Position numbers and translations under genes: made by a program
Source of the DNA: Prevotella heparinolytica
GTDB taxonomy: Bacteria > Bacteroidota > Bacteroidia > Bacteroidales > Bacteroidaceae
Assembly: GCF_004342845.1 (NCBI RefSeq)
Contig: NZ_SLXB01000003.1
Location: 62,001 to 126,000 of the forward strand
Length of the DNA stretch: 64,000 nt
Direction: 5' to 3'
The notes under the pieces: generated by a model
Database searches by the model: none
Told to the model about the DNA's origin: nothing
The model's input: only the letters and a program-made list of their open reading frames with translations
Shown: in pieces, positions 55,112 to 63,306 of the stretch
How the letters are laid out: each line of letters begins with the position of its first letter
Numbering within the stretch: the first letter of the stretch is position 1

Positions 55112-55653
55112 GCCAGCTCAATGACATATCGTTAGTCGCACAGGTCGTGGTATTTCACAACACCAAAGCTTTCGACCAGCTGGTGAAGAAATACCAATCG
55201 CCCGTGCGGCGGTTCTTCCTGCACCAGACCTGCGGCGACGGAGAATTGAGCGACGACTTGGCGCAAGACACCTTTATCAAAGCTTATACGAACATCGCTT
55301 CATTCAAAAATCTGTCCAGTTTCTCCACTTGGCTCTATCGTATTGCCTATAATGTTTTTTATGACTATATTCGCAGTCGAAAAGAAACGGATGATTTGGA
55401 GACATACCAAGTGGATGCCCAATGCAGCACACTGCAGAAAGACATCGGACAAGAAATGGACATCTATCGCGCATTGGCTTCGCTGAAAGAAATGGAACGC
55501 ACCTGCATCACGCTCTTTTACATGGAAGACCAAAGCATCGAGAAGATTGCGGGTATCACCGGATGCCCCACGGGAACGGTAAAAAGCCACCTCTCGCGGG
55601 CGAAAGAAAAAATGGCTTCCTATTTAAAACAAAATGGTTATGATGGAAAATGA
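55108..55653 (+). CDS. ECF-type RNA polymerase sigma factor
   Basis: 181 residues. Region 2 (FDQLVKKYQSPVRRFFL to DLAQDTFIKAYTNIASF and STWLYRIAYNVFYDYIRSRK) and region 4 (ACITLFYMEDQ-like MERTCITLFYMEDQSIEKIA and GTVKSHLSRAKEKM) are clear. It overlaps both neighbours: four bases with the DUF6249 gene and about fourteen with the DUF5056 gene, a tightly coupled three-gene operon. No classical FecR-type anti-sigma gene is present; the two membrane proteins are the candidates. Confidence 0.92.
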   Translation: MSQLNDISLVAQVVVFHNTKAFDQLVKKYQSPVRRFFLHQTCGDGELSDDLAQDTFIKAYTNIASFKNLSSFSTWLYRIAYNVFYDYIRSRKETDDLETYQVDAQCSTLQKDIGQEMDIYRALASLKEMERTCITLFYMEDQSIEKIAGITGCPTGTVKSHLSRAKEKMASYLKQNGYDGK

Positions 55654-55969
55654 TAATGACAAACTCCTGACCTCGTTCTTCGCCGAACATCGGCAAGAAA
55701 TAGCCGACAATGGATTCAGCCGCCGTGTGCTACGCCACTTGCCCAACCGCAGCCAACGTCTGTCTCAGGTTTGGAGCATCTTCTGTTTCACGCTTGCCCT
55801 TGTGTTGCTCATCACTCTTGACGGACTGCAAGCAATACTCAACACGCTACGCGAGACTTTCCAAGCAATAGTGCAATGCGGGGCAGCAGAACTTGATCCT
55901 AAATCTTTGGCAATAGCCGGAATAGTATTACTTTATTTGGTTTACCACAAGGTTTCCTCATTGGCATAG
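55640..55969 (+). CDS. DUF5056-type small membrane protein, candidate anti-sigma
   Basis: 109 residues from ATG 55640; ATGs at 55634 and 55643 are also possible. A cytoplasmic N-terminus (FFAEHRQEIADNGFSRRVLRHLP) is followed by spans at about 42-62 (IFCFTLALVLLITLDG) and 90-105. The start overlaps the sigma-factor gene. The topology, a short cytosolic domain anchored in the membrane and encoded after an ECF sigma gene, suits an anti-sigma role but no zinc motif is seen. Confidence 0.7.
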   Translation: MMENDNDKLLTSFFAEHRQEIADNGFSRRVLRHLPNRSQRLSQVWSIFCFTLALVLLITLDGLQAILNTLRETFQAIVQCGAAELDPKSLAIAGIVLLYLVYHKVSSLA

Positions 55970-56112
55970 AGGACACCGCATGGTTTCTACAGCACAAGCT
56001 TTCCAACCCCATGGCACAGGCAGGGAAAGCCGATTTTCCTATTCAACAGATATGGATTTCAAGGTTTTTATGTACCTTTGCCCACTCTAAAATGAAATAA
56101 GGAAATCCGGAT

Positions 56113-57342
56113 TTGAAGCATCTTCTACTTATTATATTATTTATTCTCTCTGCTTGTAATATTCAGGCGCAAACAGCGAGCGACACCATTGTGATGAACT
56201 ATCTGAAAGGGATGGAAGCTCCTGTCACACGCAACAATGAGGTAAAACTTCTGATGAGCGGCCGCGAAAAGTTTACCGATCTCTTCGAAAGCATTCGCCA
56301 TGCCCGGCATCATATTCATCTGGAATACTTCAACTTCCGAAACGACTCCATAGCCAACGCATTGTTCAAACTTTTAGCCCAAAAAGCCGGCGAGGGTGTG
56401 GAGGTGCGTGCCATGTTCGATGCTTTCGGCAATTGGTCCAACAACCGTCCTTTGAGAAAGCGCCACCTTCGGTCTATCAGAGCACGAGACATTGAAATAG
56501 TGAAGTTCGACCCCATCACTTTTCCTTGGATAAACCATGCCGCGCACCGGGACCATCGAAAGATAGCAGTAATCGATGGGCAAATAGGCTATACCGGCGG
56601 CATGAACATCGCCGATTATTACATCAACGGCTTACCCAAAATCGGTAACTGGCATGATATGCACCTGCACCTCGAAGGGGATGCCGTGCGTTATCTGCAA
56701 GGCATCTTCCTGACGATGTGGAACCGGGAAACAGGGCAACACGTCGGAGGTCCGGCATACTTTCCCGACACCCCTCAATTCCCCGACAGCATCGCCGAAG
56801 AAATAGCCGTCGTGGACCGTACTCCACGAGAAACGCCCCGCTCCATCAGCCATGCTTATGCAGCTTCTATCCAAGCCGCACAAAAAAGCATCCGAATCGT
56901 GAACCCCTACTTCGTGCCGACCAAGTCAATCCGCCAAGCCATAAAAAACGCCCTGAAGAAAGGTGTTGAAGTAGAAATCATGATACCCGCCGTGTCGGAT
57001 ATTTACTTTACCCCCGAAGCCTCATTCCATATCGCACACAAGCTGATGAAGAAAGGAGCCAAAATTTATCTCTTCAACGGCGGTTTCCACCATTCCAAAA
57101 TCATGATGGTGGACGGCAGCTTCTGCACCGTGGGCACTGCCAACCTCAACAGCCGCAGCCTGCGCTACGATTATGAGACAAATGCATTCATCTTCGACCC
57201 TGCAACCACCTGCCAACTGGACAAAATGTTTGAGCGAGACAAACTAAACAGCACGCTGATGACACCCGAATATTGGAAGAAACGCCCGACATGGAAGAAG
57301 TTCGTGGGCTGGGTGGGTAATCTGTTGACCCCTTTCTTATAA
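56113..57342 (+). CDS. Phospholipase D-family cardiolipin synthase-like lipoprotein
   Basis: 409 residues from a TTG start at 56113, preceded by AAGGAAATCC; no ATG fits. Two HKD motifs are intact: HRKIAVID followed by GQIGYTGGMNIADYY, and HSKIMMVDGSFCTVGTANLN. The enzyme class joins phosphatidyl groups into cardiolipin or hydrolyses phosphodiesters. In place of the usual two N-terminal membrane helices there is a signal with lipobox FILSAC (Cys15), predicting a periplasm-facing lipoprotein. -7 box TACCTTTG at 56073-56080. Confidence 0.85.
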   Translation: MKHLLLIILFILSACNIQAQTASDTIVMNYLKGMEAPVTRNNEVKLLMSGREKFTDLFESIRHARHHIHLEYFNFRNDSIANALFKLLAQKAGEGVEVRAMFDAFGNWSNNRPLRKRHLRSIRARDIEIVKFDPITFPWINHAAHRDHRKIAVIDGQIGYTGGMNIADYYINGLPKIGNWHDMHLHLEGDAVRYLQGIFLTMWNRETGQHVGGPAYFPDTPQFPDSIAEEIAVVDRTPRETPRSISHAYAASIQAAQKSIRIVNPYFVPTKSIRQAIKNALKKGVEVEIMIPAVSDIYFTPEASFHIAHKLMKKGAKIYLFNGGFHHSKIMMVDGSFCTVGTANLNSRSLRYDYETNAFIFDPATTCQLDKMFERDKLNSTLMTPEYWKKRPTWKKFVGWVGNLLTPFL

Positions 57343-57383
57343 TACACTACTGATAATAAGCATCTTACACTTGTACAAGTGAG

Positions 57384-57590
57384 GGACTGTAAGTTCGACT
57401 GTTGTCGTACTGTAAGTTCGACCGAAGTCGTACTGTAAGTTCGACTGTTGCCGTACTGTAACTTCGACCGAAGCCCCACTGTAAGTTCGGCTGTTGCCGT
57501 ACTGTAACTTCGACCGAAGCCCCACTGTAAGTTCGACTGTTGCCGTACTGTAAGTTCGACCGAAGCCCCACTGTAACTTCGGCTGAAGTC
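57384..57590. repeat. 23-bp tandem array, eight full units, higher-order 46-bp pattern
   Basis: Full units run every 23 bases from 57397 to 57580, partial at both ends. The unit contains CGTACTGTAAGTTCGAC, the reverse complement of the array at 35892-36075. Two unit types alternate: one with GACTGTTGCCGTAC and one with GACCGAAGCCCCAC, so the true period is partly 46. It fills the 346-base gap between the PLD-family gene and thyA, upstream of the thyA promoter. Confidence 0.9.
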
Positions 57591-57629
57591 AAACGTAAAA
57601 CGCCGGTAGCATAAGTGTCCTCTCTTTTC

Positions 57630-57660
57630 TTTGGTAGATTCTTTAAAAGCACTAACTTTG
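57630..57660 (+). promoter_or_regulatory. thyA-folA promoter
   Basis: TTTG (57630-57633), 19 bases, TAACTTTG (57653-57660): a full Bacteroides -33/-7 match, 28 bases before the thyA ATG. Confidence 0.75.
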
Positions 57661-57688
57661 CCTCAATAAACTCAATGGTAATCTCTCA

Positions 57689-58483
57689 ATGAAACAATAT
57701 TTAGACCTGCTCAACCGTGTACTGGCCGAAGGAACGGAAAAAAGCGATCGCACCGGCACCGGTACTATCAGCATATTCGGGCATCAGATGCGCTTCAATC
57801 TGAATGAAGGCTTCCCTTGCCTGACAACCAAAAAACTGCATCTGAAATCCATCATACACGAACTGTTATGGTTTCTTCAAGGAGATACCAACGTGAAATA
57901 TCTGCAAGATAACGGCGTACGCATCTGGAACGAGTGGGCGGACGGGAATGGAGACTTGGGGCATATTTACGGTTATCAATGGCGGTCGTGGCCGGACTAT
58001 AAGGGAGGGAGCATCGACCAAATCAGCGAAGCAGTGGAATCCATCAAACGCAATCCCGACTCACGCCGGATTATAGTCAGCGCATGGAACGTAGGCGATT
58101 TGAACAATATGAACCTGCCTCCATGCCACGCCTTCTTCCAATTCTATGTTGCCAACGGGAAATTGAGCCTGCAATTGTACCAGCGCAGTGCAGACATTTT
58201 CTTAGGAGTACCTTTCAACATTGCATCCTACGCCTTGCTCTTGCAGATGATGGCACAAGTAACCGGATTGGAAGCCGGCGACTTCATCCACACGCTGGGA
58301 GATGCTCATATCTATCTCAACCATTTGGAACAGGTAAGGCTACAACTGACGCGCGAACCACGGAAACTGCCGCAAATGAAAATCAATCCGGATGTAAAAA
58401 GCATTTTCGATTTCAAATTCGAAGACTTCGAGCTGGTCAATTACAACCCACACCCGCATATTGCAGGAAAAGTATCAATATAA
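57689..58483 (+). CDS. thyA: Thymidylate synthase
   Basis: 264 residues, the same length as E. coli ThyA. It methylates dUMP to dTMP using methylene-tetrahydrofolate, releasing dihydrofolate. The catalytic Cys146 is in [12 protein letters not shown]; the dUMP-binding [14 protein letters not shown] and the folate side ([18 protein letters not shown]) are intact, and the tail ends HIAGKVSI. It is followed 17 bases later by folA, which recycles its dihydrofolate. Confidence 0.97.
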   Translation: MKQYLDLLNRVLAEGTEKSDRTGTGTISIFGHQMRFNLNEGFPCLTTKKLHLKSIIHELLWFLQGDTNVKYLQDNGVRIWNEWADGNGDLGHIYGYQWRSWPDYKGGSIDQISEAVESIKRNPDSRRIIVSAWNVGDLNNMNLPPCHAFFQFYVANGKLSLQLYQRSADIFLGVPFNIASYALLLQMMAQVTGLEAGDFIHTLGDAHIYLNHLEQVRLQLTREPRKLPQMKINPDVKSIFDFKFEDFELVNYNPHPHIAGKVSI

Positions 58484-58500
58484 AACAGATTGAAAGAATT

Positions 58501-58989
58501 ATGGTAAGTATCATCGCCGCCATCGACCGCCACATGGGCATCGGTTATCAGAACAAACTGCTGTTTTGGCTTCCGAACGATTTGAAACGCTTCAAGGCCC
58601 TAACCACCGGAAACACAATCATCATGGGCAGAAAAACATTCGAATCTTTGCCGAAAGGAGCTTTACCCAATCGGCGCAACATAATTCTCACTTCCCGCAA
58701 AGATGCGGTTTACCCCGGAGCGGAAGTTTTTTCTTCACTGGAAGATGCATTGAACAAATGTAGACCCGACGAACAAATTTACATCATTGGCGGTGCAAGT
58801 GTTTATCGTCAGGCGCTCCCCATTGCCGATGCCCTCTGCCTGACAGAAGTAGATGCAGAAGCTCCTCAGGCCGATGCTTACTTTCCGGCAGTGGATTCGG
58901 AAATATGGCAAGAAAAAAGCAGGGAGTCTCACTTTGCAGATGAGAAACATCCCTACCCTTATGCCTTTGTCGACTATATCCGCCGATAA
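58501..58989 (+). CDS. folA: Dihydrofolate reductase
   Basis: 162 residues from ATG 58501 (MVSIIAAIDRHMGIGYQNKL). It reduces dihydrofolate with NADPH. Visible motifs are the Met20-loop region GIGYQNKLLFWLPNDLKRF, the NADPH-binding IIMGRKTFESLP, and YIIGGASVYRQALPIAD. The usual active-site acid is at PNDLKRF (Asp). It forms an operon with thyA and ends two bases before the convergent Lrp gene, so the transcripts probably overlap. Confidence 0.95.
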   Translation: MVSIIAAIDRHMGIGYQNKLLFWLPNDLKRFKALTTGNTIIMGRKTFESLPKGALPNRRNIILTSRKDAVYPGAEVFSSLEDALNKCRPDEQIYIIGGASVYRQALPIADALCLTEVDAEAPQADAYFPAVDSEIWQEKSRESHFADEKHPYPYAFVDYIRR

Positions 58990-58991
58990 AA

Positions 58992-59468
58992 TCAATCTTT
59001 CCCTTCTTCTATCTCTATCGGCATCTGACGCTTGATGGCTTCGTGGAATGAAATCAAGGTTTCAGTACGTGCCAGTCCCAACGGCTGCAACTTATCGTGT
59101 ATGATGCTCAGCAAATGGTGGTTGTTGCGGGCATAGAGTTTTATAAACATATCGTATTTGCCCGTCGTGAAATGACATTCCACAACTTCCGGAATAGCTT
59201 CCAAGGCCTTCGTCACTGCATCGAAAGAGGCGGGATCCTGCAAGAAAATGCCAATATAAGCACACGTTTCATAACCTATCTTTTCAGGATCGATGACATA
59301 TTCAGAGCCTTTCAATATACCCATGTTAGTAAGCTTCTGAATGCGCTGATGAATGGCTGCTCCCGACACATTGCAGGCTCTGGCCACTTCAAGAAAAGGA
59401 ATACGTGCATTATCGGCAATAAGCTTCAATATCTGCTCGTCTAAAGTATCCAATTGATGATGTCCCAT
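58992..59468 (-). CDS. Lrp/AsnC-family transcriptional regulator
   Basis: 158 residues from ATG 59468 (MGHHQLDTLDEQILKLIADN); a longer in-frame extension is not family-like. An N-terminal winged helix (LEVARACNVSGAAIHQRIQKL) and a C-terminal ligand-binding RAM domain (CAYIGIFLQDPASF to VECHFTTGKYDMFIKL) are clear. It probably responds to an amino acid. Divergent from the M64 peptidase gene, which it might regulate. Confidence 0.93.
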   Translation of the reverse strand: MGHHQLDTLDEQILKLIADNARIPFLEVARACNVSGAAIHQRIQKLTNMGILKGSEYVIDPEKIGYETCAYIGIFLQDPASFDAVTKALEAIPEVVECHFTTGKYDMFIKLYARNNHHLLSIIHDKLQPLGLARTETLISFHEAIKRQMPIEIEEGKD

Positions 59469-59669
59469 TTTAAGTTTTAAATGATTAATAATCCGATAAT
59501 CTCCGTATATCCATACAGAGACATGCAAAGTAACTATTTTTTCGCCAATAAAGATACGGTTTATTACTTTATCTTGCAAAAAAAGAATAATATTTCCATC
59601 CCAAATGCCCAAATAGACGCAGCCTCTATCTCTTACGAACGAAAAATTGCAGATAAACTTAAAAAAACA

Positions 59670-59677
59670 TATCTTTG
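59670..59677 (+). promoter_or_regulatory. Predicted -7 box for the M64 peptidase
   Basis: TATCTTTG, 23 bases before the ATG at 59701. Confidence 0.55.
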
Positions 59678-59700
59678 TGGCAACACCAATTACAGATGCC

Positions 59701-60978
59701 ATGAAAAAATATACCTTATTTTTATTATGTATAGTTGCAGCGTCAGCTATGCGTGCCCAAAGTTTTGCCCACTATTTTGCGGATAAGTCTCTGCGTGTAG
59801 ATTATATCTTCACCGGAAATGCCAACAAACAGGAAATATGCGTGGATGAATTGTCTTCTCTCCCCGGCTGGGCAGGAAGAAAGCACCACTTAGCCGAACT
59901 TCCGCTACAAGGAAACGGACAAATCGTAATGCGCGATGTGATGAGTGACAGCATAATCTATAAAACCTCGTTTTCTTCGCTCTTTCAGGAGTGGTTGGAG
60001 ACAGACGAAGCACAAAGCGTAAGTAAAGGGTTTGAAAATACATTTCTCCTCCCTTACCCGCTGCGTCTGGCTGAGATAGAAATCAAAATCCTCGACCCAC
60101 GCAAAAACACCCGTACCAGCCTGAAGCATTTGGTCAACCCCGACGATGTCCTGATACATCAGAAAGGAACAGCCCATGTCACGCCACATTCCTATTTGCT
60201 GCAAAATGGCAGCCCGGATAAATGTATAGACATTGCCATTCTTGCAGAAGGATATACCCTTGATGAAATGCCGCTATTCCATCAAGACGCAACCATAGCC
60301 TTCGAAGCCCTGTTCTCGCACGAGCCTTTTCAATCCATGAAAAAGCACTTCAATGTTGTGGTGGTGAACAGCCCATCGGAAGACAGCGGAGTGAGTGTAC
60401 CCCGTCTCGGAGAGTGGAAAAGAACGGCATTCAGTTCACATTTCAGTACATTCTACTCTGACAGATACCTGACAACCTCACGCGTCAAATCCATACACGA
60501 TGCCCTGGCGGGTATTCCATACGAACATATCATTATCCTGGCCAATACAAAAGAATATGGCGGAGGCGGCATCTACAACTCCTATACATTGACAACAGCC
60601 CATCACTCCATGTTCCGCCCTGTTGTAGTACACGAGTTCGGACACAGCTTCGGCGGACTGGCAGATGAATATTACTACGACAACGATGTGATGACAGACA
60701 CCTATCCATTGGACATAGAGCCGTGGGAACAGAATATCACTACACAGACAAACTTTGCATCCAAATGGCAAGACATGCTGGTGAAAGGAACTCCTATTCC
60801 TACTCCCGTTGCTGATAGTAAGAAATTTCCCGTAGGTGTATATGAAGGAGGTGGATACTCTTCCAAGGGTATTTATCGACCGGCAGACAACTGCCGCATG
60901 CGTACCAACGAATGTCCGGAGTTCTGTCCGGTTTGCCAGCGAGCCATTCGCCGTATCATCCGGTTCTATACCGAATAA
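59701..60978 (+). CDS. M64-family metallopeptidase (IgA-peptidase type), secreted
   Basis: 425 residues from ATG 59701. A signal peptide (VAASAMRAQ) is followed by an N-terminal beta domain (about 25-150) and the M64 catalytic domain with zinc motif VVHEFGHSFGGLADEYYYDND. The C-terminus has a Cys cluster (NCRMRTNECPEFCPVCQRAI), likely disulfides or metal. Clostridial M64 enzymes cleave IgA; in Bacteroides the substrate is unknown. Secreted or periplasmic. Confidence 0.9.
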   Translation: MKKYTLFLLCIVAASAMRAQSFAHYFADKSLRVDYIFTGNANKQEICVDELSSLPGWAGRKHHLAELPLQGNGQIVMRDVMSDSIIYKTSFSSLFQEWLETDEAQSVSKGFENTFLLPYPLRLAEIEIKILDPRKNTRTSLKHLVNPDDVLIHQKGTAHVTPHSYLLQNGSPDKCIDIAILAEGYTLDEMPLFHQDATIAFEALFSHEPFQSMKKHFNVVVVNSPSEDSGVSVPRLGEWKRTAFSSHFSTFYSDRYLTTSRVKSIHDALAGIPYEHIIILANTKEYGGGGIYNSYTLTTAHHSMFRPVVVHEFGHSFGGLADEYYYDNDVMTDTYPLDIEPWEQNITTQTNFASKWQDMLVKGTPIPTPVADSKKFPVGVYEGGGYSSKGIYRPADNCRMRTNECPEFCPVCQRAIRRIIRFYTE

Positions 60979-61003
60979 GTTCAAGAAAGGATTTAAATCG
61001 ACA

Positions 61004-61540
61004 ATGATAAGACTGCAACGCATAACAACAGCCGACACAACCTTGTATCACTACATGGAAAGACTTATGATTGCTTCCTTCCCTCTGGAAGAGTATCGGG
61101 AACCTGAGGAGCAGCGCAAGAACACAGACACTCAAACTGCGTTTCATAGCAACATCATTTTCCAAGATAACGAACCGATAGGTTTCATTACCTATTGGGA
61201 CTTTGAACAGTTTTATTACATAGAGCATTTTGCCATCTCCCCCGAACATCGCAACGAAGGGCATGGTAAGAATGTGTTGAAGCACTTATGCCGACAGTTA
61301 GAATGCCCCATCGTGTTGGAAGCAGAAATGCCAAAGGAAGAAATAGCACAACGTCGCATTCTGTTTTACCAACGCAATGGCTTCTCCTTATGGGAGAAAC
61401 CTTATCAGCAGCCACCCTACAAGGCAGGCGACAGCTATCTCTCCATGCGGCTCATGGTACATGGAGACATGCGATGCAGCGATTCTTTTGATATCGTAAA
61501 GGAACGCATCTACCGCGAAGTCTACAATATAAAGCAATAA
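61004..61540 (+). CDS. GNAT-family N-acetyltransferase
   Basis: 178 residues from ATG 61004, 25 bases after the M64 gene. The acetyl-CoA site is visible in FAISPEHRNEGHGKNVLKHL and the following strand IVLEAEMP, with FYQRNGFSLW near the end. GNAT enzymes acetylate small molecules or protein N-termini; the substrate here is unknown. A longer in-frame start lies within the M64 gene and is rejected. Confidence 0.88.
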   Translation: MIRLQRITTADTTLYHYMERLMIASFPLEEYREPEEQRKNTDTQTAFHSNIIFQDNEPIGFITYWDFEQFYYIEHFAISPEHRNEGHGKNVLKHLCRQLECPIVLEAEMPKEEIAQRRILFYQRNGFSLWEKPYQQPPYKAGDSYLSMRLMVHGDMRCSDSFDIVKERIYREVYNIKQ

Positions 61541-61666
61541 CAGGCACTTGACGAAGCACCTGTCCACAATTGGAGAAAGGGGGGCATACTGCAAAAAATA
61601 ACTTGGAGGGGAGGAATCTCACTCCCATAACAGACTTTCCAGGATACTCCAATAATTAGTGTGCAT

Positions 61667-61706
61667 AAAAAATAAAGGTCACTTGGCATTCCAAACGACC
61701 TTTATT
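61667..61706 (-). terminator. Terminator of the ExbB/ExbD operon
   Basis: AATAAAGGTC (61671-61680) pairs exactly with GACCTTTATT (61697-61706); on the minus strand the stem is followed by a T-run (plus-strand A at 61667-61672). Confidence 0.85.
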
Positions 61707-61725
61707 ATAATTAAACCGAGACTAC

Positions 61726-62190
61726 TTACTGACGCGGTTGCGCAGAGTAGTTAAGTTTCAATGCATAAGCTTTACGAAGAGCTTCTTTGATATCGGTCAC
61801 GATACCCATCTTCGTATCTTGGTCTACTTTTAAAGAAACAGTCATTTGCGGCTGATCTTCCTCTTTCATACTGGCACGTTCACCAATAATGTAATCCTGA
61901 ATTTCAGCAACTTCAGCATAGCTGTCGTTCAATTGGATACGGCTCTCATTACCTAATTTCTTACGAAACTCAGCAGTAGGTTTTCCTACGTAGATAAACG
62001 TAACCAAAGATTTCTTTTCAAGTTTTTCCAATTCTGTGGCTTGCGGAACCTTAAACTCAACCTTTAATGTTACCTCACGCATCGTTGTTACAATCATGAA
62101 GAAGAACAACAAGGTGAAGATAAGGTCAGGCAGAGAAGAAGTGTTCAACGCCGGCATCTCACGTTTACCAGTCTTATTAAATTTTCCCAT
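61726..62190 (-). CDS. ExbD/TolR-family biopolymer transport protein (second)
   Basis: 154 residues: a short cytoplasmic start, one span (about 22-40, LIFTLLFFFMIVTTM) and a periplasmic domain. The proton-relay Asp is in SSLPDLIFTLLFFF (Asp22). ExbD pairs with ExbB to drive TonB. Overlaps the first exbD by one base. Last gene of the operon; no tonB follows. Confidence 0.9.
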   Translation of the reverse strand: MGKFNKTGKREMPALNTSSLPDLIFTLLFFFMIVTTMREVTLKVEFKVPQATELEKLEKKSLVTFIYVGKPTAEFRKKLGNESRIQLNDSYAEVAEIQDYIIGERASMKEEDQPQMTVSLKVDQDTKMGIVTDIKEALRKAYALKLNYSAQPRQ

Positions 62191-62780
62191 TACTTCTTTT
62201 CTCCGTACTTTTTAGGTTCTGCCTCAGAAATCTTCTGAGAATATATTTCACGAATTGCATCTTGTTGCTCTGCATCCAAATCTGCATATTTCTTCTGCCA
62301 TTTTTCCTGAGCCAGTTCATCGCGCAACTCATTATAAGCTGCCACTAACTCGTTCTGTACGGCCAAATACGCCTTATATGAAGAGCCACGGTCACAACGC
62401 AAAGAAATCACATGCCCATCCGTAACTTGAACAGTACCGAAGAAAGCAACATTCTTAGAGATCTTTTCCGGTTTTGTTTCATCATTATACGGGTTAGCAA
62501 TAAACTCTTTCGTTTTTGCACGCAATTGGTCTACACTGATATATTCATTACCACACATTAACTGGTCGTTCATATTCAGGAAGACTTGCAATACGTTACG
62601 TTCTTTCTTCTTCACATCATCCATTTTCTGTTCTTTTTCTGGCGGAGGTGGCAAACGTCTTGCCAAACCACGGTCAGTATCCATAGATGTTGTAATCAAG
62701 AAAAAGATCAGCAACAGGAACGCAATATCCGCTGTAGAACTGGAGTTAATATCAGGTACTTTTCTTTTTCCTTTTGCCAT
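62190..62780 (-). CDS. ExbD/TolR-family biopolymer transport protein (first)
   Basis: 196 residues, longer than usual for ExbD. One N-terminal span (about 16-34, STADIAFLLLIFFLITTSM) holds the Asp of the proton path (Asp18). A proline-rich segment LPPPPEKEQKM follows, then a periplasmic domain with an insertion and a Glu/Lys-rich C-terminal helix. Two differing ExbD paralogues in one operon are a known Bacteroidota pattern. Confidence 0.9.
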   Translation of the reverse strand: MAKGKRKVPDINSSSTADIAFLLLIFFLITTSMDTDRGLARRLPPPPEKEQKMDDVKKKERNVLQVFLNMNDQLMCGNEYISVDQLRAKTKEFIANPYNDETKPEKISKNVAFFGTVQVTDGHVISLRCDRGSSYKAYLAVQNELVAAYNELRDELAQEKWQKKYADLDAEQQDAIREIYSQKISEAEPKKYGEKK

Positions 62781-62815
62781 TGTAATTACTTTTAGATCGG
62801 GATTGCCCCAATTAG

Positions 62816-63301
62816 TTATGATAATCTCTTCTTAACACTACTAAAGATGATAGCAAGCACTGTTGCACCAAACAATATGTAGATAGAGTAAAGGAACATA
62901 TCAGTAATCTTCAACCAGAAAGGAACATTATCTGCACCATCATAACCCGGAATATTGAGCGGTTGCTCACTACCCATAACCCAAGCTACAATAACCACTG
63001 CAGCTAATATTATTACACCGACTAAAGACTTCAATGCTTTTCCCGGGTTATCTTTCAAGGCCGAACCAAATTGGAACAAGAAAGCAACCACCGTAGCAAC
63101 CACTGCCAAAAAGAGCAAACCGTACATCAAGAAGATCAAACTGTCTGTTTGAGCCGGTTGCCACATTTCTGCGTCAACGCTCGCCAATACTGCATCGCCC
63201 TGAGCATCTCCACCGAAATAGAACAAGCCCAACACTGCCAAAATGACAGCAAACATGGCGTAGAGTATGTAATATGATACTTTATATGATAACTTAGCCA
63301 T
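62816..63301 (-). CDS. Four-span membrane protein of the ExbB/ExbD operon
   Basis: 161 residues, with hydrophobic segments at about 10-30, 53-76, 91-108 and 137-154. It sits between exbB (5-base gap) and exbD (35-base gap). I recognise no motif. Its place inside the operon suggests a membrane subunit or assembly factor of the energy-transducing complex, specific to Bacteroidota. Confidence 0.75.
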   Translation of the reverse strand: MAKLSYKVSYYILYAMFAVILAVLGLFYFGGDAQGDAVLASVDAEMWQPAQTDSLIFLMYGLLFLAVVATVVAFLFQFGSALKDNPGKALKSLVGVIILAAVVIVAWVMGSEQPLNIPGYDGADNVPFWLKITDMFLYSIYILFGATVLAIIFSSVKKRLS

Positions 63302-63306
63302 CTTAA

